Under the pieces are notes generated by a model. That model saw only the letters and a program-made list of their open reading frames with translations. It was not told the DNA's origin and did not search any database. The position numbers and the translations under genes are program-made. Positions 27,731 to 36,895 of a stretch of 64,000 nt of DNA are shown here, piece by piece (the first letter of the stretch is position 1; each line of letters starts with the position of its first letter). Origin of the DNA: JAUHXS01 sp965213575 (GTDB lineage Bacteria > Bacteroidota > Bacteroidia > Chitinophagales > JAUHXS01); contig CBDBZN010000012.1 of NCBI GenBank assembly GCA_965213575.1, forward strand, positions 26,497 through 90,496. The letters are read 5' to 3'.

Positions 27731-27769
27731 TTTACCCCTTCAAGGGTTTCAAACCCTTGAAGGGGTAAA
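27731..27769. repeat. Palindrome P3 after cas2
   Basis: A perfect 39-bp palindrome centred on 27750, with arms TTTACCCCTTCAAGGGTTT and AAACCCTTGAAGGGGTAAA, same family as P1 and P2. It closes the RAYT-cas1-cas2 block on the right and lies 12 bp after the cas2 stop. Confidence 0.9.
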
Positions 27770-27800
27770 AGAAAGGGTTCAAAAAAAGAAAAAATTACAA

Positions 27801-27848
27801 AAAAAAGCCGATCCAAGAGATAAGTTGAATCTCTCAATCGGCTTTTTT
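27801..27848. terminator. Bidirectional terminator between cas2 and array
   Basis: AAAAAAGCCGAT (27801-27812) pairs exactly with ATCGGCTTTTTT (27837-27848), and inner AGAGAT pairs with ATCTCT. A run of T on each strand makes it a two-way terminator, ending the cas operon on plus and the CRISPR precursor on minus. Confidence 0.85.
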
Positions 27849-27901
27849 AAAACGATATTTTCTTATATGTTGCTGATTATTAGAAGATAATATTATCAAC
27901 T

Positions 27902-28266
27902 AATATCGTTATTCCTTATTTAATATCAAACCACAACTGCGAACTGCTAGAGGCTAAGTCTTTCCCAAATATCGTTATTCCTTATTTAATATCAAACCAC
28001 AACTAAAGAATATTGAAGCGCATAGCTTTACTAATATCGTTATTCCTTATTTAATATCAAACCACAACCGCATTGAAGGTTAATGCAAACCCGTCTTTAA
28101 TATCGTTATTCCTTATTTAATATCAAACCACAACTACAGTTGGTAAAACATATAAGGTATTAGAAATATCGTTATTCCTTATTTAATATCAAACCACAAC
28201 AACAAAAAGGTTAGCATTTCCAAATAAAAGAATATCGTTATTCCTTATTTAATATCAAACCACAAT
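27902..28266 (-). CRISPR. CRISPR array, 6 repeats and 5 spacers
   Basis: Six repeats of 36 bp start at 27902, 27968, 28033, 28099, 28165 and 28231. The plus strand reads AATATCGTTATTCC ... AAACCACAAC; on the minus strand it begins GTTGTGGTTTGATATT, the usual start of type II-C repeats. Spacers are 30, 29, 30, 30 and 30 bp. All repeats are identical except the last one on the plus strand, which ends CACAAT. The tracrRNA pairs only with the minus-strand form, so crRNAs are transcribed right to left, convergent with the cas genes. Confidence 0.97.
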
Positions 28267-28348
28267 GCGAAACTTTAAACCTTAAACTAAATACCATATT
28301 TAAACCACTAGCTAATAGCTATCAAAAACGATGTCAAAGAACTTACTA
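28267..28348 (-). promoter_or_regulatory. Probable leader and promoter of the CRISPR array
   Basis: If the array is read on the minus strand, its leader lies here, against the 3' end of the mutase gene. On the minus strand I see CTTTGACATC as a possible minus 33 element, with TAGCTAGTGG downstream as a weak minus 7 candidate. The A+T-rich stretch before the first repeat fits a leader. No consensus was computed. Confidence 0.45.
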
Positions 28349-31300
28349 CTACATATTCCTCCTGTACTGTCCGCCTACTTCAAAAAGTGCAGCAGTAATT
28401 TGGCCTAAAGAACAAAATTTAGCAGCTTCCATTAGTTCAGCAAAAATATTGCCATTTTGAATAGCCACCTCTTGAACTTTTTTAAGTTGTTGGCCGGCTT
28501 GTTTTTCGTTGCCCTTATGCAGGTTTTCCAACATGTTTATTTGATATTCTTTTTCTTCTTTAGTCGCTCTAATAACTTCCTGTGGCAAAACAGTCGGAGA
28601 GCCTTTTGAGCTTAAAAAAGTATTAACGCCGATAATCGGAAATTCTCCTGAGTGCTTTAGAGTTTCATAGTATAAGCTTTCCTCTTGTATTTTACTTCTT
28701 TGGTACATAGTTTCCATGGCACCTAGTACGCCGCCTCTTTCCGTAATACGGTCAAACTCAGCTAAAACTGCTTCTTCAACTAAGTCCGTAAGTTCCTCAA
28801 TAATGAATGATCCCTGTAAAGGATTTTCATTCTTGGCTAACCCCAATTCTCTGTTTATGATCAACTGGATAGCCATTGCTCTTCTTACACTTTCCTCAGT
28901 AGGAGTGGTAATAGCTTCATCATAAGCATTGGTATGAAGAGAATTACAGTTATCATAAATTGCATATAAAGCTTGAAGTGTAGTTCTAATATCATTAAAA
29001 TCAATTTCTTGAGCGTGTAATGACCTTCCGGAAGTTTGAATATGATATTTTAATTTTTGAGCTCTTTCATCGGCATCATATCGCTTTTTCATCGCTTTGG
29101 CCCATATTCTACGAGCTACACGGCCAATTACTGCATACTCGGGGTCAATACCATTAGAGAAAAAGAAAGAAAGGTTTGGGCCAAATTTATTGATATCCAT
29201 TCCTCTGCTTAAATAATACTCCACATACGTAAATCCGTTTGCTAAAGTAAAAGCTAATTGTGTAATAGGATTAGCTCCCGCTTCCGCAATGTGATATCCT
29301 GATATAGAAACAGAATAAAAATTCCGTACATTTTTTTCAATAAAATATTCCTGTACATCTCCCATTAAGCGGAGGGCAAATTCTGTCGAGAAAATACACG
29401 TGTTTTGCGCTTGGTCTTCTTTCAGAATATCTGCTTGAACGGTACCTCTAACGGCACTTAAGGTTTTAGCCTTTATATCTCGATAAACATCTTTAGGTAA
29501 CACTTGATCACCCGTAACGCCTAAAAGCATCAATCCCAACCCGTCATTTCCTTGAGGTATTTCGCCTTGATAATCAGGCCTTTTGATATCCTTTTCTTTA
29601 TAAATGGCCTTGATTTTCTCTTCTACCTCTTTTTCTAAATTGTGCTCTTTAATATATAACTCACATTGTTGATCAATAGCTGCATTCATGAAAAATGACA
29701 GTAACATGGGCGCCGGGCCGTTAATAGTCATTGAAACAGATGTTTTAGGGTCAGATAAATTAAATCCTGAATACAATTTCTTCGCATCATCTAAACAACA
29801 AATAGAAACCCCTGCATTGCCAATTTTGCCATAAATATCCGGCCGGTAAGCTGGGTCATGTCCGTATAAGGTTACCGAATCAAAAGCCGTTGACAGCCTT
29901 TTTGCCGGCATATCCAAACTCACATAATGGAATCTTCTATTGGTTCGTTCCGGCCCGCCTTCTCCCGCGAACATTCTCGTAGGATCTTCTCCCTCTCTTT
30001 TAAAAGGAAATAATCCCGCTGTAAAAGGGAATTCTCCGGGAACATTTTCTTGTAAATTCCATTTTAATAAATCTCCCCAAGCTTGATATTTTGGCAGGCA
30101 AACTTTAGGTATTTGTGTATGTGATAATGACTCAGTATGCGTTTGTAGAGAGAGTTCTTTATCACGCACTTTAAATTTAAATTCCGGATCTTTATATTTC
30201 TTTACTTTGGCAGGCCATTCATCGAGTAATATTTTGTTCTTAGGGTCAAAGTCTAGTGCCAGCTTATCATATGTTTTTTGTAACTGATTCACTAGTTCAT
30301 CCGGCTCGTTTGCTTCTTTTATTGTTTGAATAGACTTATTTATGCTGTATAATTTTTGAGCAATTTCCGATTGTGCATCTGCCCATTGGTCATACTGCCT
30401 GTTGTTTTCAGATATTTCTGATAAATAGCGATTTCTTTTAGGCGGAATGATGAAAATTTTCTCTGACATTTCATCAGTGATCTCAAAATTAGAGTTTAAA
30501 TCGGCTCCGGTTTTCTCGGATAATGTGTTCATAATAGCTTTATAAAGCTGGTTGGTGCCGGGGTCGTTAAACTGTGAAGCGATGGTCCCGAAAACCGGAA
30601 TATCTTCATCTTTAGCCTCAAACAATTGGTGGTTGCGTTTAAATTGTTTTTTTACATCTCTCAAAGCATCTAAAGAGCCTTTCTTATCAAATTTATTAAT
30701 GGCAATAAGGTCAGCAAAATCGAGCATGTCTATTTTTTCCAACTGAGTTGCTGCACCATATTCAGGAGTCATAACATATAAACTTACGTCTGAGTGGTCG
30801 GTGATTTCCGTGTCTGACTGGCCAATGCCCGAGGTTTCTAAAATAATTAAATCATACTTTGCTGCCTTCAGAATTTTTAGTGCCTCATCTACATGTTTGG
30901 AAATGGCCAAGTTAGACTGTCTGGTAGCAAGAGAGCGCATATATACTCTATCATTTTTGATTGCATTCATACGAATCCTATCACCTAATAAAGCGCCACC
31001 TGTTTTTCTTTTAGAAGGGTCTACCGAGATAATGCCGATCGTTTTATCTTTAAAATCAATTAAAAATCTACGAACTAATTCATCTACTAAAGATGATTTC
31101 CCGGCACCACCCGTACCGGTAATGCCTAAAACCGGTGTTTTAACTGCTTTTGCAAGCTCATGTACCTTTTCTAAATCTTCTTTAGAAGCTTCGGGAAAGT
31201 TTTCTGCCGCAGAGATTAATCTTCCGATAGATTTAGCATCTTTTTTAGAAAGATGGCTAACTTCTCCGTTTAAGTTTTTTCCGGTAGGAAAATCACAACG

Positions 31301-31726
31301 CTCCAGCATATCATTGATCATGCCTTGTAAACCCATTGCCCTACCATCATCAGGAGAGTATATTCGAGTGATTCCATAATTTTGCAGCTCTTCAATCTCG
31401 CTTGGCAAGATAACACCTCCACCTCCGCCAAATATTTTTATATGTTCCGCACCTTTTTCTTTGAGCAAGTCGTACATATACTTAAAATATTCATTATGTC
31501 CCCCTTGATAAGAAGTCATGGCAATCGCATTTGCATCTTCTTGAATGGCAGTATCTACCACTTCTTGCACACTTCTATCATGACCCAAATGAATTACTTC
31601 TGCTCCTGTAGCTTGAATAATTCGCCGCATTACGTTAATAGCAGCATCATGCCCATCAAATAGAGAAGCAGCTGTAACAATTCGTATTTTATTCTTTGGT
31701 TGGTATCTTTCTGTGACTTGGCTCAT
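28349..31726 (-). CDS. icmF: Fused acyl-CoA mutase of the IcmF type
   Basis: 1125 residues with three domains in the IcmF order. Residues ~15-150 are a B12-binding domain with the cobalt-ligand His in SLFDGHDAAI. Residues ~195-420 are a MeaI/MeaB-like G-protein with P-loop GITGTGGAGKSSLVDEL, ETSGIGQSDTEI and NKFDKKG. Residues ~570-1120 are the TIM-barrel mutase with FPFTAGLFPFKREGEDPTRM and GEGGPERTNRRFHYVS. It would isomerise isobutyryl-CoA and n-butyryl-CoA, or related acyl-CoAs, using adenosylcobalamin, with its own chaperone domain. Substrate range is not settled by sequence. The methylmalonyl-CoA epimerase at 46.3 kb suggests methylmalonyl-CoA metabolism in the same cell. Confidence 0.93.
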   Translation of the reverse strand: MSQVTERYQPKNKIRIVTAASLFDGHDAAINVMRRIIQATGAEVIHLGHDRSVQEVVDTAIQEDANAIAMTSYQGGHNEYFKYMYDLLKEKGAEHIKIFGGGGGVILPSEIEELQNYGITRIYSPDDGRAMGLQGMINDMLERCDFPTGKNLNGEVSHLSKKDAKSIGRLISAAENFPEASKEDLEKVHELAKAVKTPVLGITGTGGAGKSSLVDELVRRFLIDFKDKTIGIISVDPSKRKTGGALLGDRIRMNAIKNDRVYMRSLATRQSNLAISKHVDEALKILKAAKYDLIILETSGIGQSDTEITDHSDVSLYVMTPEYGAATQLEKIDMLDFADLIAINKFDKKGSLDALRDVKKQFKRNHQLFEAKDEDIPVFGTIASQFNDPGTNQLYKAIMNTLSEKTGADLNSNFEITDEMSEKIFIIPPKRNRYLSEISENNRQYDQWADAQSEIAQKLYSINKSIQTIKEANEPDELVNQLQKTYDKLALDFDPKNKILLDEWPAKVKKYKDPEFKFKVRDKELSLQTHTESLSHTQIPKVCLPKYQAWGDLLKWNLQENVPGEFPFTAGLFPFKREGEDPTRMFAGEGGPERTNRRFHYVSLDMPAKRLSTAFDSVTLYGHDPAYRPDIYGKIGNAGVSICCLDDAKKLYSGFNLSDPKTSVSMTINGPAPMLLSFFMNAAIDQQCELYIKEHNLEKEVEEKIKAIYKEKDIKRPDYQGEIPQGNDGLGLMLLGVTGDQVLPKDVYRDIKAKTLSAVRGTVQADILKEDQAQNTCIFSTEFALRLMGDVQEYFIEKNVRNFYSVSISGYHIAEAGANPITQLAFTLANGFTYVEYYLSRGMDINKFGPNLSFFFSNGIDPEYAVIGRVARRIWAKAMKKRYDADERAQKLKYHIQTSGRSLHAQEIDFNDIRTTLQALYAIYDNCNSLHTNAYDEAITTPTEESVRRAMAIQLIINRELGLAKNENPLQGSFIIEELTDLVEEAVLAEFDRITERGGVLGAMETMYQRSKIQEESLYYETLKHSGEFPIIGVNTFLSSKGSPTVLPQEVIRATKEEKEYQINMLENLHKGNEKQAGQQLKKVQEVAIQNGNIFAELMEAAKFCSLGQITAALFEVGGQYRRNM

Positions 31727-32018
31727 GCTACGAAAATACGAAATTTTGGCCTAATGATTATATGATACACAATATTACCTTTTGAGTTTTCTAAAGGCCT
31801 AGGCTTATTTATTTTCTCAGTAAGATGAGTGAGCGAGTGACTCTTAAATCAATATCTGTTTGGTAATTTTCTTTTTGGGAATACCATTTCTATAAATCCT
31901 TTCCTACCTTAAAAGCAAGAAGAAGTTGATCTGGATATTGAAATAGCAAATACTAAAGCTGTAGTCTACATCGTTAGGAAATACTTTATATTTACAAAAA
32001 TTAACAATAAGTTAACAT

Positions 32019-32894
32019 ATGTCTTTCCACTTGTTACCTGCCTTACGCCTGCCATCAAATTTTGTATGCCTCGGGATATTAACATTTTGGTTTAATATAC
32101 CTACTACGGTTATTGCTCAACAAAAGAAAGATGTTGATTTAGATGTTAAAATAGCAAAATATGAAATTCAATACGATTTTAAATGGAAGCGTGATGTCCC
32201 GATTTTTGTAGGAGGCATAGGATTGATCATAGCCGGTGAAACAGTTAAGAATAATGTTCCCGTATTTACGGAGGCACAAATAAATGCACTCAATGCCGAT
32301 GATATTGGCTCATTTGATCAATCTGCGATAGATAATGATATTTCTGTGAGTGCTAATTATAGTGATATTGGTTTAGGTATTAGTGCCCTTACACCCTTTG
32401 CACTTTTTGCATTTAGGCCGGTAAGGCAAGAGTTTTTTCCTGTTTTAATGACTATTACAGAAACTGCTTTAACTATAAATGGATTAACAAGCTTGTCTAA
32501 GGGAGCTTTTAAAAGAGCTCGCCCGTTTACCTATAATTCTGATGTGGCATTAAGTAAAAAATTGACTGTTAATGCACGGCATTCTTTCTTTTCTGGCCAT
32601 ACCGCAAATGCTGCAGCGTATAGCTTTATGACTGCTCATTTAATTGATAGATATACCAAACGAAAGTGGGTCCGAACCATTGCTTGGAGCACAGCCATTG
32701 TGTTGCCTGCGACTGTTGGATATTTAAGATATGCTGCCGGAAAGCATTTTCCTACAGATGTTATTGTTGGATATGCAGTAGGAGCAGGAGTAGGATTACT
32801 AATTCCACAATTACATCGTGCACAATTGCCTGAAAAGAAATTTTCTATGGATATGGGAATGAATGGGCTATACTTTTGTTATAAATTTCAGTAA
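32019..32894 (+). CDS. PAP2-family membrane phosphatase
   Basis: 291 residues. The three PAP2 motifs are present: KRARPFT, FFSGHTANAAA and RYAAGKHFPTDVIVGYAVG. An N-terminal signal or anchor and several membrane helices are visible. It probably removes phosphate from a lipid such as undecaprenyl diphosphate or phosphatidic acid. The 292 bp to the left shows only a solitary repeat arm (31828-31842). Confidence 0.9.
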   Translation: MSFHLLPALRLPSNFVCLGILTFWFNIPTTVIAQQKKDVDLDVKIAKYEIQYDFKWKRDVPIFVGGIGLIIAGETVKNNVPVFTEAQINALNADDIGSFDQSAIDNDISVSANYSDIGLGISALTPFALFAFRPVRQEFFPVLMTITETALTINGLTSLSKGAFKRARPFTYNSDVALSKKLTVNARHSFFSGHTANAAAYSFMTAHLIDRYTKRKWVRTIAWSTAIVLPATVGYLRYAAGKHFPTDVIVGYAVGAGVGLLIPQLHRAQLPEKKFSMDMGMNGLYFCYKFQ

Positions 32895-33059
32895 AGACAG
32901 TTATTGTGAGGTAATCTTTGGAATGATATAACCACCTATTCCAGGCCTCTGTTAATAAAAAACGCAATTAATATTGTTGATTAATTCTTAAGTTGCCTAA
33001 CTTGGCTTTGGATTAATATCCTTCTCATCATCAAACTCTATAAACTGAAAAATATTCCT

Positions 33060-33902
33060 GTGGCAGATATACATAAATTGAAAGAAATAGCTAGTCAAGT
33101 TAGAAGAGACATTGTACGCATGACGCATGGTGCCGGTTCGGGCCATCCCGGTGGGTCATTAGGCTGTGCTGATTTTATGACTGCCCTTTATTTTGATATC
33201 ATGAAACATGATACTTCATTTAATATGGATGGTAAAGGAGAAGATTTATTCTTTTTATCTAATGGACATATCTCACCGGTTTTTTATAGTGTATTAGCCC
33301 ATGCCGGTTATTTTAATAATAAAGAATTATCCACTTTTAGAGAAATAGATTCTCGATTACAAGGCCATCCTACTACAGCAGAAGATTTACCGGGTATTCG
33401 TATAGCTTCCGGTTCACTCGGACAAGGATTGTCAGTGGCATTAGGCGCAGCATTAACTAAAAAATTGAATGAAGATGACCGATTAGTGTATACGCTACAT
33501 GGAGATGGTGAGCTCCAAGAGGGACAGAATTGGGAAGCAATCATGTTTGCGGCTCACCATAAAGTGGATAACATAATAGCTACAATTGACTATAATAATG
33601 TACAAATAGATGGCCGTTGCGAAGATGTGATGTCGCTTGGAGATTTAAGGGAAAAATGGGAAGCTTTTGGTTGGAAAGTATTGGAAATGAACGGAAATGA
33701 CATGGAAATAGTCATTCAAACCTTGCAAAAAGCAAAAACCCTTACCGGGAATGGCAAGCCTATTGTAATATTAATGCATACAAAAATGGGCTATGGCGTA
33801 GATTTTATGAAAGATAGTTATAAATGGCACGGCGTAGCACCCAATGATGAACAACTGGAAGATGCATTATCTCAATTACAGGAAACACTTGGAGACTATT
33901 AA
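33060..33902 (+). CDS. Transketolase, N-terminal subunit
   Basis: 280 residues, the thiamine-diphosphate half of the split transketolase. Visible are GHPGGSLGCADFMTALYF, the TPP motif GDGELQEGQNWEA...NNVQIDG and the GHPTTAEDLPGIR segment. The start is GTG at 33060. The partner C-terminal half lies at 36896, with two unrelated genes in between. Role: two-carbon transfer between sugar phosphates. Confidence 0.94.
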   Translation: MADIHKLKEIASQVRRDIVRMTHGAGSGHPGGSLGCADFMTALYFDIMKHDTSFNMDGKGEDLFFLSNGHISPVFYSVLAHAGYFNNKELSTFREIDSRLQGHPTTAEDLPGIRIASGSLGQGLSVALGAALTKKLNEDDRLVYTLHGDGELQEGQNWEAIMFAAHHKVDNIIATIDYNNVQIDGRCEDVMSLGDLREKWEAFGWKVLEMNGNDMEIVIQTLQKAKTLTGNGKPIVILMHTKMGYGVDFMKDSYKWHGVAPNDEQLEDALSQLQETLGDY

Positions 33903-34140
33903 GAAATTTTTGATTTTTGATTTACGATTTTTGATTTTTTTCATTAATCGTAACTCGTCATTTATAACTTGTCAATCTTATTTCTTAATTCCCTATCATT
34001 TGTTGGAGATTATTAAGCGATTTTTGATTTTTGATTCAGGATCTTGCCTACCAGCAAACATACGTAATTTAACAATCGTCAATCGTAACTCGTCAATCGT
34101 AACTCGCCAATCGTCAATCATCAATTGTAACTCGTCAATC
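33903..34140. repeat. Degenerate simple repeats after the transketolase N gene
   Basis: This stretch repeats TTTTTGATTTTTGATT and, further on, variants of AACTCGTCAATCGT. The sequence around 34001, TTGGAGATTATTAAGCGATT, is a second, imperfect copy of the end of the transketolase N gene (near 33890). This looks like a duplicated junction of an insertion; no gene is seen in it. Confidence 0.7.
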
Positions 34141-35502
34141 ATACTTCTTACCTCCCTGTTTATTATATTATTTCAACCTTACTCATTCGCACAACACCGC
34201 TATGTAGCTGACAAGACCAGAATACTGATTGTTTTAGATGCTTCAGGCAGCATGTTGGACAGTTGGCAAGGTAAAACTCGATTTGAAGTTGCTAAGAATA
34301 TTTTGACGGGCGTAGTGGACAGCATAGAGCGAAAAGACCCTAATATAGAATTTGGATTAAGGATATACGGCCATCAATCTCCTAAAGCCGCTCATAATTG
34401 TAAAGACTCTAAACTGGAGGTGCCATTCGGCAAACTAAATGCAGCTAAAGTGAAAAGAGTATTAGCCGGCATCACTCCACAAGGGTGGACGCCTATTGCT
34501 TATTCTTTATATCAATCTACACTTGATTTTCCTGATGATAAAAAAGTAACCAATGCGATTATATTAATTACCGATGGGCTGGAGTCTTGTGATGGCGATC
34601 CCTGTGCAGTAGCATTACAATTACAAAGAAAAAGAATAGCTATGAAGCCGTTCATTATTGGAATGGGATTAGAACAAGAACAAGTAAATTATTTTGATTG
34701 CATCGGCACTTATTATGATGCTTCTAATGCTAAAAGTTTTAAAAATGCTTTAAATGTAGTCGTTTCTCAATCTTTAAATACTACTTCTGCCCAGATTAAT
34801 TTACTGGATATACATAATAAGCCTACCGAAACAAATGTAGAAATGACTTTGTATGACAGTTATTCCGGAGAAGCACGATACAACTTTGTGCATACGATGG
34901 ACGAAAGCGGAAAGCCGGAAAAATTATTTCTAGATCCTGTTGGAAAATACGATTTAACCGTACACACTACTCCTCCTGTTACCGTTAAAAATATTGAGTT
35001 GACACCCGGCAAACATAATATAATCGCCGCTGATGCTCCTCAAGGCAAGCTCACATTAGCTATTTCCGGGATGAATATTTTCACCAAAGTACAGTGTGTG
35101 ATTCGGCAAGCTGATAAACCTAATATTCTTTATGTGCAAGATTTTAAAACGTCTAATGAGTATATAGTAGGAAAATATGATTTGGAAATTCTCACTTTAC
35201 CCAGGATGTATAAAAATGATGTGCAGATTAATCAAAGTAAAGAAACATTAATTACCATACCGCGTTCAGGGACATTGGCAGTCTCATCAAGTAAGGAATC
35301 GGTGGGCAGTATTTTTGTTAAGAAAGGGAATAATATGGAAAAAATCTATGACTTTCATAAATTGCAAGCTGCGGAAAAAGTAGAATTATTGCCGGGGTCA
35401 TACGTATTTGTGCATCGATCAAATATTGAACAACAATCTCTCTTAACAGAAGAACGGCAGTTTTCTATTGATCCCGGAAAAACTACATTTTTAAATTTTT
35501 AA
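34000..35502 (+). CDS. Secreted von Willebrand A domain protein, first copy
   Basis: The frame is open from further left, but no convincing start codon precedes the hydrophobic signal SIILLTSLFIILFQPYSFAQ (from ~34123), because simple repeats cover the 5' end. I place the start at a TTG near 34000 only as a marker. The vWA domain follows: MIDAS DASGSM, a Thr in TPIAYS and LITDGLESCDGDPC. About 240 residues of beta-rich domains follow. Conserved Cys (HNCKDSKLEV, DGDPC, FDCIG) are shared with the paralogue next door. The second copy starts 2 bp after the stop. Confidence 0.75.
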   Translation: MLEIIKRFLIFDSGSCLPANIRNLTIVNRNSSIVTRQSSIINCNSSIILLTSLFIILFQPYSFAQHRYVADKTRILIVLDASGSMLDSWQGKTRFEVAKNILTGVVDSIERKDPNIEFGLRIYGHQSPKAAHNCKDSKLEVPFGKLNAAKVKRVLAGITPQGWTPIAYSLYQSTLDFPDDKKVTNAIILITDGLESCDGDPCAVALQLQRKRIAMKPFIIGMGLEQEQVNYFDCIGTYYDASNAKSFKNALNVVVSQSLNTTSAQINLLDIHNKPTETNVEMTLYDSYSGEARYNFVHTMDESGKPEKLFLDPVGKYDLTVHTTPPVTVKNIELTPGKHNIIAADAPQGKLTLAISGMNIFTKVQCVIRQADKPNILYVQDFKTSNEYIVGKYDLEILTLPRMYKNDVQINQSKETLITIPRSGTLAVSSSKESVGSIFVKKGNNMEKIYDFHKLQAAEKVELLPGSYVFVHRSNIEQQSLLTEERQFSIDPGKTTFLNF

Positions 35503-35504
35503 GC

Positions 35505-36893
35505 ATGGATTTATTTAAAAATATACATCTTAAATGCCATGGATATAAAATAATTGTCGCCCTTACGATTTTATTTTTCTCTTCCTTTCATTCACATGCT
35601 CAAGAAGAAAGTCAGGTTACTCGTATCCTATTTATATTAGATGCTTCCGGTAGTATGCAAAATTTATGGGAAGGGAAAAAGAGGATGGATATCGCCAAAG
35701 AAATTTTATTGGAAATTGTTGAAAAACTAGACAAAGACGCACAGGTACAAGTAGGCCTGCGCGTTTATGGGCATCAATTCATCGATAATTGTCAGGATAC
35801 TAAACTAGAAGTAGGTTTTACTACAAAAGGGATATTTTATTTTGAAAAAGCTTTAAAAGAAGTTCGTTCAAGAGGAGCAACGCCTATCAGCTATGCACTC
35901 GAAAAGTCTGGTGGAGATTTTCCGCCTAATTCCAATGCAAGAAATATTATTATTCTAATTACAGACGGCTTAGAGTCATGTAACGGCGATCCATGTGCTG
36001 TTTCAAAAGCATTACAGGAAAAAAATATTTTCCTCAGGCCATTTATTATAGGACTGGGCTTGAGCGAGAGTGAAAGTGCGTTTGACTGCGTTGGTACCTT
36101 CTACAACGTGACCAATACTACCAGCTTTAAAAAGGTTTTTCATTCTATCGTAGATAAAACATTAAGTAAGACTACTTTAAGAGTTGATTTATTAGATGTT
36201 AATAATAAAGCTTCAGAAACAAATGTTAATATGACATTTAGTGATGCACTGGACAAAACTATTAAATACAATTATTATCACACTAAAAATGTAAGAGGCC
36301 AATCTGACGTGTTGACCGTTGATCCGATATACGATTATGATATAAAAATACATACTACACCACCGGTAATCAAAGAAAATATTTCTATCACTCCCGGAGA
36401 AGAAAATGTGGCTAAGATTAAATCTCCTCAAGGTTTTCTAACTGTTAAGCTGAATGTAATGAATCAAACAATAGATAATAAGGTAAAATGTTTGGTCAGA
36501 AAATCGGGTAGTTCAAAAACAATTGATGTTTTAGATGCTAATAATATAGGAAAATACCTGGTAGGTAAGTATGATGTCGAAATACTTACACTTCCAAGAA
36601 TTCTCTTAAAAGATGTCCAAGTTAATCAAAGCAAAACCACCACCCTTCAAATTCCTTCTGCAGGATTATTATCTGTATTAAAAGAATATATTATCGGTGC
36701 GATTTATGTGCAGGAAGGAGATGAGTTCAAAGAAATTTATCAAATGAATACAGATGCTACTAGAGAAACCATAGCTTTACAACCCGGGAAATATAAAATA
36801 ATTGCTAAGTCAAAATATGCAAAAACAGCAGAAGCAACCATAGAAAAATCTTTTGAATTGAACTCCGGAAGTTCGCTGTCGATAAAATTATAA
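35505..36893 (+). CDS. Secreted von Willebrand A domain protein, second copy
   Basis: 462 residues, clear signal peptide (about 1-32, ends HSHAQ). The vWA domain has LDASGSMQNLWEGKKRMD, ATPISYAL and LITDGLESCNGDPC, and the rest aligns along its length with the upstream copy, so they are a tandem duplication. The C-terminal part has repeated beta segments such as VEILTLPRI and LSPGKY-like LQPGKYKI. The two probably bind a ligand through the MIDAS metal. Placed between the halves of transketolase, without an obvious functional reason. Confidence 0.85.
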   Translation: MDLFKNIHLKCHGYKIIVALTILFFSSFHSHAQEESQVTRILFILDASGSMQNLWEGKKRMDIAKEILLEIVEKLDKDAQVQVGLRVYGHQFIDNCQDTKLEVGFTTKGIFYFEKALKEVRSRGATPISYALEKSGGDFPPNSNARNIIILITDGLESCNGDPCAVSKALQEKNIFLRPFIIGLGLSESESAFDCVGTFYNVTNTTSFKKVFHSIVDKTLSKTTLRVDLLDVNNKASETNVNMTFSDALDKTIKYNYYHTKNVRGQSDVLTVDPIYDYDIKIHTTPPVIKENISITPGEENVAKIKSPQGFLTVKLNVMNQTIDNKVKCLVRKSGSSKTIDVLDANNIGKYLVGKYDVEILTLPRILLKDVQVNQSKTTTLQIPSAGLLSVLKEYIIGAIYVQEGDEFKEIYQMNTDATRETIALQPGKYKIIAKSKYAKTAEATIEKSFELNSGSSLSIKL

Positions 36894-36895
36894 TT

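Noticed and set aside
31828..31842. Second copy of the 17.1 kb inverted repeat
   Set aside because: Only one arm is present, without its partner, so it is not counted as an element.
33844..33999. ATG start at 33844 for the first vWA gene
   Set aside because: It would overlap the transketolase N gene by 59 bp and cover simple repeats with no signal peptide.
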